Below are positions 57,701 through 64,000 of a stretch of DNA of 64,000 bases, in pieces. The notes below the pieces were generated by a model. That model was not told the DNA's origin. It worked only from the letters and a program-made list of their open reading frames with translations, and searched no databases. The stretch is taken from NCBI GenBank assembly GCA_918807975.1, contig OU964928.1, positions 16,141,823 to 16,205,822 of the forward strand, read 5' to 3'. Origin of the DNA: Aplidium turbinatum. Taxonomy: Eukaryota > Chordata > Ascidiacea > Aplousobranchia > Polyclinidae. A program made the position numbers and the translations under genes. Within the stretch, counting starts at the first letter, position 1. Each line of letters opens with the position of its first letter.

Positions 57701-58795
57701 ATTTTCGAGGAAATGTGTAACCTATCAAGTATCAACCCATATTTCTTTGCCTCCAAACTGCAGTTAATAGCAGAGTGGTTGATTAGTGCCTACCAGTTAC
57801 TGTTAAATCTTATCGTATCCCTCTGTGGTGATCGGTGGTTGATACCAGCTTATACCAGTCAACTCGAGAAACGTCGAATTGCAACCTTTTTCAAACGCAT
57901 ATGACTTGAGCCTGTTGCAGACGGTTTAATTTGTGTGTCTTTTTTTTTTAATCAAAGATGGTCACATCCTAGACAGGTTGGCGAAGACGAGATGGAAATA
58001 GTGCGTTTTCAACCAAACTAAAATAGTCACTCTGTAGCCTAATCAACTATAGGAATGCTCATAATGAGTTCATCAATTTGCAAAATGTCATAAAATCTGT
58101 GGTACAATTAAGTATCAAAACCAATTCAACAATGTTTCATGCGTTTAAGAAATATTACAATACAAAATTTGTACTTATGTAATCTTCAGTGTTTTTCGCT
58201 ATACTTTCAATTTGCAAACTTGAAAATAGGTTACTTTACATGTGGTTCTGTCTAATAGCTTATTTATACATTCATTTTTTCATTTCTACTTTCTGACAAG
58301 GACCTGGCCACCACCTCGAATAATTTGGGCCGTCCATCAGTAGTTTTCCATGACTCCTTTATTATTGTTGTCATTAGCATCATTGATAATAATAATTAAA
58401 TTTGTTTATTCGTGTCGTATTTTGCAGCTTCACTTTTTATTAGATCTCGCATTTTACCTTTTACAGTTTTAACTCACTTGGAACTTTTTTTACTACACAT
58501 TCCTCATCCATTTGTTCAATGTTTAAAAGTCATCTCATATGATGCTGTATGAGATGTTTATAAATATTCTCAACACAGTTCAGTTTGTGTTTATTTCTGA
58601 CCAACATAACAAGAAGCAATATAGCAAACGTTATAACGTGCATTATAGTAAAAACAGAACAATCAGTTTAAAATATGTCATGGTCGCAACACCTTAAAAC
58701 ACCAGTCCCCTTTTCAACATAGGCTATTATTGGTGATTTGTCACGAGAGGTTTTCTTCATACTTTTTGAATCATCTCCACGTTTGTCGTCTGCTT
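57701..58795. other. No gene called
   Basis: An ATG frame at 57,713-57,904 (63 codons) contains an internal imperfect repeat (GGTTGAT...CCAG) and a leucine-rich stretch but no known motif. The rest is AT-rich. Confidence 0.3.
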
Positions 58796-59290
58796 TGGTT
58801 TGGTTGGTTTTGAATCTATATCCTCGGACTGACAAAGCCTTGATAACTTAGATTATTGCTGGCATTTACACTACTTGTAGAGGTTCTTGACGCAGGGCCG
58901 GTTACCGAGATTGATAGAGGGAAGTCTTCCGATTGTTGAAGTGTTGTTGCCTGGGAATTATTCCATCCATTAGGTGCTGCTGAATGGAGAGCAGTCCTGA
59001 AATGCGTTGCTCAAGCGCACACCCCGAGAGTCGAACCAGCGCCTGACAATGGCGTAGCTAGGGGGGGGGGGGGGGCGGAACGTCCCGGGCGGCACGTCTG
59101 GGGGCGGCACTTTCAGACAGGACTTTTTTTGTTGATATATAATGCAAAAGTACACGAAAAATAAAAGCATTTTCACATGCTTTTTCTTGAAGGGGCGGCA
59201 AAATCTGAATCCGCCCCGGGCGGCACATTCCCTAGCTACGCCACTGGCGCCTGATATCGAACTTTGGCCTGATATCACCCTTCTTCATTT
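58796..59290 (-). repeat. tRNA-derived SINE, copy 5, split by a hAT MITE
   Basis: The minus strand reads GGTTCGACTCTCGGGGTGTG (B box) followed by the family body and an AAACCAACCAAACCA tail at 58,796. The head is separated from the body by a MITE at 59,047-59,246 and continues beyond it (AAATGAAGAAGGGTGATATC) to about 59,290. Confidence 0.85.
59047..59246. mobile_element. 200-bp hAT MITE inserted in the SINE
   Basis: Termini CAATGGCGTAGCTAGGG and CCCTAGCTACGCCACTG, then GC-rich GGGGCGG/CCGCCCC arms. Perfect 8-bp duplication GCGCCTGA at 59,039-59,046 and 59,247-59,254. Confidence 0.93.
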
Positions 59291-60274
59291 CCAAGATGTC
59301 ATCCCATGGCACATAACACTTCTCATACAGTGCTGTTGAAAGTTGCTTCAGTTTTTGTTTTCATTCCGTCCATATCCTTGCTGTTAAGTTACTACTTGCT
59401 AGTGCCATCACTATCTCATTATACGACTGCGATCCCCACGTCAACAAACTAAGTTAAGCATCAAACTAAATCTTACGTTTTTTGACCGCTAAAAAAGCAC
59501 TTTAATTTCCTGCAAGAAATGCATTGATGTGCATGAAACCTACCGCAAGATGTCGCTAAATAGTATAAAACAAAAGCCAACATTTGAATACTTTGCACAA
59601 GCAAAGCCTGAGAGCAAAAATAAATACTGAATAGGCCTAAGTGTGATTTGTATTTTAATCTGGCCAAGTGTTTTACTAGCACTGAAATAAAGTTGTTTGA
59701 AAGCGAAAGAAACATGGTAAACTAACGAATAACTCAGATTCAGTAACATAGCCAGGAGTTTATTTTGCATTTACTAGCTTGTTTTGAGTCTTGGCTAGAG
59801 TAAACTGGTGATTGCAAGTGTTTGTGAGTAGGTGGCGTAGAAAACTTCATGCTAATTTTCACGTGAAAAAGTTAAGATTCTTGTTGTTTGTAAAACACCA
59901 TTGGCGTAACCACCAACAATCTTCTGAGCTGAAATGACTTTCTTTTTTTCGAAACGAATCAGGATTCGGATTCAGCACACCAAATTTACATTTTATCTAA
60001 TAAATAATGCTCTGTGATTACTTCACAGAAAGATTTTCAGACATCTCAGTCTTCCATGGCTTAACTCTGTAGCAGCATAAATGAGACTCGCTTGTTAGTT
60101 ATTTCGGACTATTTTCAGCAAAGATCTTCTCAGTAGGCCCATAGGGCCTATTCAGCATATGGAGCATACTCCAATAGTAGCCTGCATCAGAAATTGTATT
60201 GTTTGAAACTTGGTTTGTGTGTTGATGCAATGACTTATTTCACTTGTATTAGGAAGAGTCGTTTTATTGCTCAC
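59291..60274. other. No gene recognised
   Basis: AT-rich; no repeat ends or convincing open frames. Confidence 0.35.
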
Positions 60275-60436
60275 AGTGCTCCGAGCGAATCTTGTTCGTT
60301 TGCTCGTATTTGGTATCTGGTGTGTCTTTCCTGCCAGCAGTATTTTTTCGTAGTTTGATAAAACGACTTCAGTAAAATCAATAACGACACCATCTTCGCA
60401 TGCAGAGGCTCTGGTGGTCTCAAGTTCAGTTTCAGG
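60275..60436 (-). CDS. Candidate internal exon, unknown protein
   Basis: A 162-nt phase-0/phase-0 segment lies between acceptor ATAACCTAG and strong donor GTGAGC. It encodes 54 residues with CEDGVVIDFTEVVLSNYEK and a basic end TSKRTRFARST. The composition is protein-like and not repeat-derived as far as I can see. No partner exon was identified, and no family is recognised. Confidence 0.3.
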
Positions 60437-62314
60437 CTAGGTTATATCAAAGATTTTAAAGTTGTACAGACTGAGCTCTTCTGTAAAAGCAGTAAAAACA
60501 AGTCGATGTAGTAGCCTAATGTGTTCAAATCGAACCTTTGATTGAGAAATGGATAGACGTGTAGCCTTCGAAAGTCTTTAGCTGATACAAAACAGAAAAA
60601 AGTTAAAAGCGTAAATAAAATATCTAAAGTTTTAAAATAAGAATAACGTTCTTCTCTTTATAGTGAACTTTTAACTTAGTCAAACTAAAGTGACAGTGGT
60701 ATGACATTATGACACATAAAACTTTATTTGAGGTAGTCTACAATAGACTTATTTTTTTTCTGCATGATTTTATTTTTATAGCGTAAATTTGTAGTAGGCT
60801 ATGTAGTAAATAAAAACAATACCGGAAACGGAGACTTTCTCTGATCTTGACTGTATTCATTGCGACATCAATAATTAATTGAAGCAAACTTGGAGTCAAG
60901 AACCTTAGTAGCATTTGGTGATGATTATCATCCAATAACAATGCGCTACAAGTTTGAGAAAAAAAATGATATGTTTGGAAGCCCTAAGTGTCTAATCTAA
61001 ATTTGAACAAACTTTCGGAAACCACATACTTTTACTTCACCAAAGGAGCAGTATCCTAGCTAACGCTTTAAAGTTAGTTTTAATGAACAGTCGTGCAGGG
61101 AATAATTACAAATATTAGCAATTTTCAGGCAAAGTAAATTCACTGGATTCGAATAGCCCATTGTCAATGCTAAATTGAATCCACTTGCATAAAGAAAAGT
61201 AGATATTTATAGATTTTCATCAAAATTGTAGACACACTTTGATAGAAGTAAAAAAAGATGTGTAAAATTTTTACTTTTATACTCAAACAAGGAAAAAGAT
61301 AATTTCCTCTGAGACTAAAAAACCAATTTGTTTAACAAAATATTTTGCTGATGTGATTTCTTTTCATTTCCCAGCGTACATTTAACGCATTTATTGTTTT
61401 TTTCTTCAAGTGACCAACGAGCTTTGTTTTTTGACAAAATGTATCTTTTTAAAATTAAGTCACTACAGCAAGTTTTCAATTACATACTGATATTGCTTTT
61501 CCATCAATTTTTCAATTAAGCTAAATTATATCTAAATTTTAAAACTACTAGAAAAATGGGTGCGATTAATTTTTAATTTTTTCTAAAGCAAGCCTTTCGC
61601 CTGCAGAGGTGTTAGCACTTAACAGTACGGTAGGCTACAGCTCAAAGCAAAATTGCTTAAAAATAACTCATGAACTGAATGCAGGGATATCCCTGACTGA
61701 ATGTTTTGTTGCATTATTTACAAAAACGTGTAGTTGAAGTATTTTTGCAAGACAAACAGTTGAAGAATTTTTGACTTTTATTTGTTGTCAAAAGCAGACC
61801 TTAATATGAAATGAAAAAAAAGTTCAATAGCCTACTGCATGATGAACCTTTTGTGGTGTCTTAAACAAAATCGGTGAGCTAACTTTGTGCACTAAATTTG
61901 TCAACACTCTTGCTAAATCAATTTAAAAATTTTTAAGTGACCATTTTTGGTTACAACGGAAAATAGGTAATGAAATTGATTGTGTTTAGTTTTGAAGGAT
62001 TTTGAGTGGAAAATGACAGATTTTGCAGGACATAGAATATAGAAAGCTTCCTTTCTATTGGAAACCATTTCGCGTGGTCAAAATTTAAAGTATCTGCTTT
62101 TTACAATGTCAATTCTTTCTGTACTCACCTTTTTGATGGGTTTCTGATGCAAATGTTTACATCATGAAATACAGAAATTGCCTTGTTCTTCAATACCAGA
62201 AAACAAATTTTGCAAAAGTACAGTAGCCTAAGCATTGAATTTGAACATTTTTGACACATTGGCTTATCAAGTCACAGTATAATTCTTTTTTTGATATATG
62301 CCTATTTTGGAGAA
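60437..62314. other. No gene recognised
   Basis: AT-rich. It may be the intron preceding the candidate exons at 62.3 kb. No repeats with readable ends. Confidence 0.3.
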
Positions 62315-62809
62315 GTCTGGCAGTTGCTCAAAAAACAGAAAATATGGAAAAGGGTGTTCATTGTCCAAAGACAAGATAGTATCAGTAGGCCTAATATTTC
62401 GTTAAGAGAAAGAAAAATGCTGAAAGACATCGATAAGGTATAGCAATACAGTAATGCGCTGACACTGCAGCAAGAATGGAGAGAAACAGATTGTGAAAGA
62501 AGCAAAGTGGTATGAGAAAGAAGAACTAACTGTAACTTTACAACGAGAACAGCTACAGATCGAGTGCGTGGAGAATTTTAGAAGTCATTTGCCAGCTATG
62601 ACATATTCGCTTGATGATGATCGTAGGTTATTTTGGGCTTTTATTTTTATTCTGCTGTAACGTCTTGACCTTGCAAAATAGAATGCACGTTTGTAAAATG
62701 GAAGTATCAATCTTGCTACCTTTTATTTGTATTTGTATGTAAAGACGGAAAGAGCAAAACAGGCGACACTCTGACTACACCTGGAACACTTTTGGTTTTA
62801 CCGCAGTAA
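62315..62809 (+). CDS. Candidate 3' end of an unknown gene (three exons)
   Basis: Three short segments chain in phase: ~62,315-62,437 (donor GTATAG), 62,490-62,622 (donor GTAGGT) and 62,745-62,809 (TAA). They would encode about 105 residues, rich in Lys/Glu helices: LLKKQKIWKRVFIVQRQ, ERKMLKDIDK, then KEAKWYEKEELTVTLQRE. The end is TTPGTLLVLPQ. The first intron would be ~52 nt, close to the minimum length. The 5' edge of the first segment is uncertain (acceptor-like GGCAG at 62,321 is an alternative). No family is recognised and upstream exons are not found. Confidence 0.35.
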
Positions 62810-63437
62810 ACAAGACACACAATCAAGTTATAAAATTTGTTGACACTAAGCCCAACACAAACTTCTCACATATTCTACTGTACTTATGATAGAAATGCTG
62901 GGACAATGTGAGCCTAACCCAATTTTCAAAAAATATTGTGGAAAAACTACAATTTTACTCAATTTTCTGTTTTTGCAAATTTGCACTAAAGTTTATACTT
63001 TTTCCCAACGATAAATTATGGTTTCAAGTGAAGTCTTGCAGCCGTTTTCAAGAAACAGACACATCTTTAAAATATCGGTTATTGACTATCGTATCGACGG
63101 AAATGAAGAGGGAATTGTGTTTTCTCATTTTTATGTTTGAAAGTCACAACGTATAGGCTATTAAACGCGTCACATGCAGGAAGTGCAAACATGTAAAATG
63201 ACCTTCATGTCACCAAATGTCTTCATTCAAATAATTTGTAAGATAAGCAGCTATTATGCAAGTAGGTTGGTCACGTGATATCCTTATCTGAATTTTCTTG
63301 GACAATTGAGCATATCTACTATTTTTATCGTACGCTAAAAGATTTGTCTAAAGTCATTTTAAGATGTTTCAACTCTGTAATTTTAGTTGTAACAAAGCAA
63401 TCGCAATATGAAAAAAAAAAACGAAAAGATATGGCAT

Positions 63438-63740
63438 TCAAAATGCCGCGTTTGAAATTTTCCGAGGTTTTATATTGTTTAATTTTTTTTTGTAGGGATG
63501 ACTGCGTAATAAACGTATCAATTCTTTGATCAAGCTTCTTCTTGCCTCTAAATTTTGTGACATTTCAGAAACAATATTCCGGGGATTGGGATTAGAAAAT
63601 ATACTTTTAGATCTTTGAATTTTAACGTTAGGATTTCTTAACAAACTTAAGCAGAGATGAAAAAGTTTGCCAAAATTGGAAAAAAATAAAAACGCCATAA
63701 TTTCTGCAGTTGCAGCTAAAACAAACATTATTCTTTCCAT
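63438..63740 (-). CDS. Hypothetical 100-residue protein with hydrophobic N-terminus
   Basis: ATG-started frame to a stop. Residues ~5-30 (MFVLAATAEIMAFLFF and following) look like a signal peptide or anchor. The rest is basic, with Arg/Lys-rich spots and an amphipathic helix EARRSLIKELIRLL followed by KKK. The layout could fit a small secreted peptide precursor, but no family is recognised and the frame may be chance in AT-rich DNA. Confidence 0.25.
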   Translation of the reverse strand: MERIMFVLAATAEIMAFLFFSNFGKLFHLCLSLLRNPNVKIQRSKSIFSNPNPRNIVSEMSQNLEARRSLIKELIRLLRSHPYKKKLNNIKPRKISNAAF

Positions 63741-64000
63741 CCATTTTACCTCTTATTTTAGTGAAACGAAACAACGTGACTAAATTGACATTCTAATCTA
63801 AACAATAAGAAAAGTATAAGAAAGTTTTAGCCTACGGTAGATTGTAAAATAACATTGCAAGAAACAAGAAAAGCTTTATTGTACTGATGTAAACATAGCC
63901 TACTGTAATTGTCTCAACAAGTTGAAAAGAAGTGAATTTGTCGCTTCGAAATGAGAGCATGGTAAGTAGATCAAAAGAAATTATGTCATTCCTTTCTTTT
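63741..64000. other. Window end, nothing recognised
   Basis: AT-rich sequence with no supported feature. Confidence 0.4.

Noticed and set aside
1-64000. CRISPR arrays, operons, LTR elements or virus-derived genes
   Set aside because: No regularly spaced direct repeats, no bacterial-type gene packing, and no long terminal repeats, capsid or envelope-like frames were recognised.

Overview
The window is animal nuclear DNA, AT-rich, with GT-AG introns. It holds five recognisable host genes and is otherwise packed with DNA transposons, MITEs, SINEs and LINEs. The host proteins are clearly deuterostome-like but diverged from vertebrates. That, together with the intron style, an L2-like LINE ending in repeated TTCAAT and a THAP-type transposon, suggests a tunicate (ascidian). 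This is inference; another invertebrate deuterostome is not excluded.

Layout. 0-5.2 kb: 3' two thirds of asparagine synthetase (+), seven clear exons, with a SINE and a pogo-like MITE in its introns. 5.2-9.6 kb: hAT-type MITEs and a SINE. 9.6-11.3 kb: single-exon ankyrin-repeat gene (+), ANKRD53-like. 14.6-15.5 kb: intact, intronless ARPC2 (-). 15.9-28.1 kb: dense repeat block containing an L2-like LINE interrupted by a 9-bp-TSD MITE and by a hAT element that itself holds a hAT element, a 3.8-kb nested hAT/THAP complex, a SINE and two foldback palindromes. 29.2-38.8 kb: complete 15-exon TBC1D15/17 RabGAP gene (+), encoding 654 residues, with a Penelope-like fragment and several MITEs in its introns. 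40.4-44.2 kb: almost whole non-LTR retrotransposon (-) with endonuclease, reverse transcriptase and an embedded PHD-like finger. 45.2-46.8 kb: hAT transposon with transposase remains, split by a second hAT element. 48.4-52.7 kb: LARP6-like gene (-), two coding exons. 52.7-64 kb: gene-poor DNA with several unassigned exon-like open frames.

The host genes look like independent neighbours, not a pathway: amino-acid synthesis, actin nucleation, Rab7-type membrane traffic, RNA binding and a probable cytoskeletal ankyrin protein. The striking feature is repeat layering. Many insertions can be ordered because their 8- or 9-bp target-site duplications are still readable. I saw no CRISPR, rRNA, stand-alone tRNA gene, LTR element or virus-derived gene.
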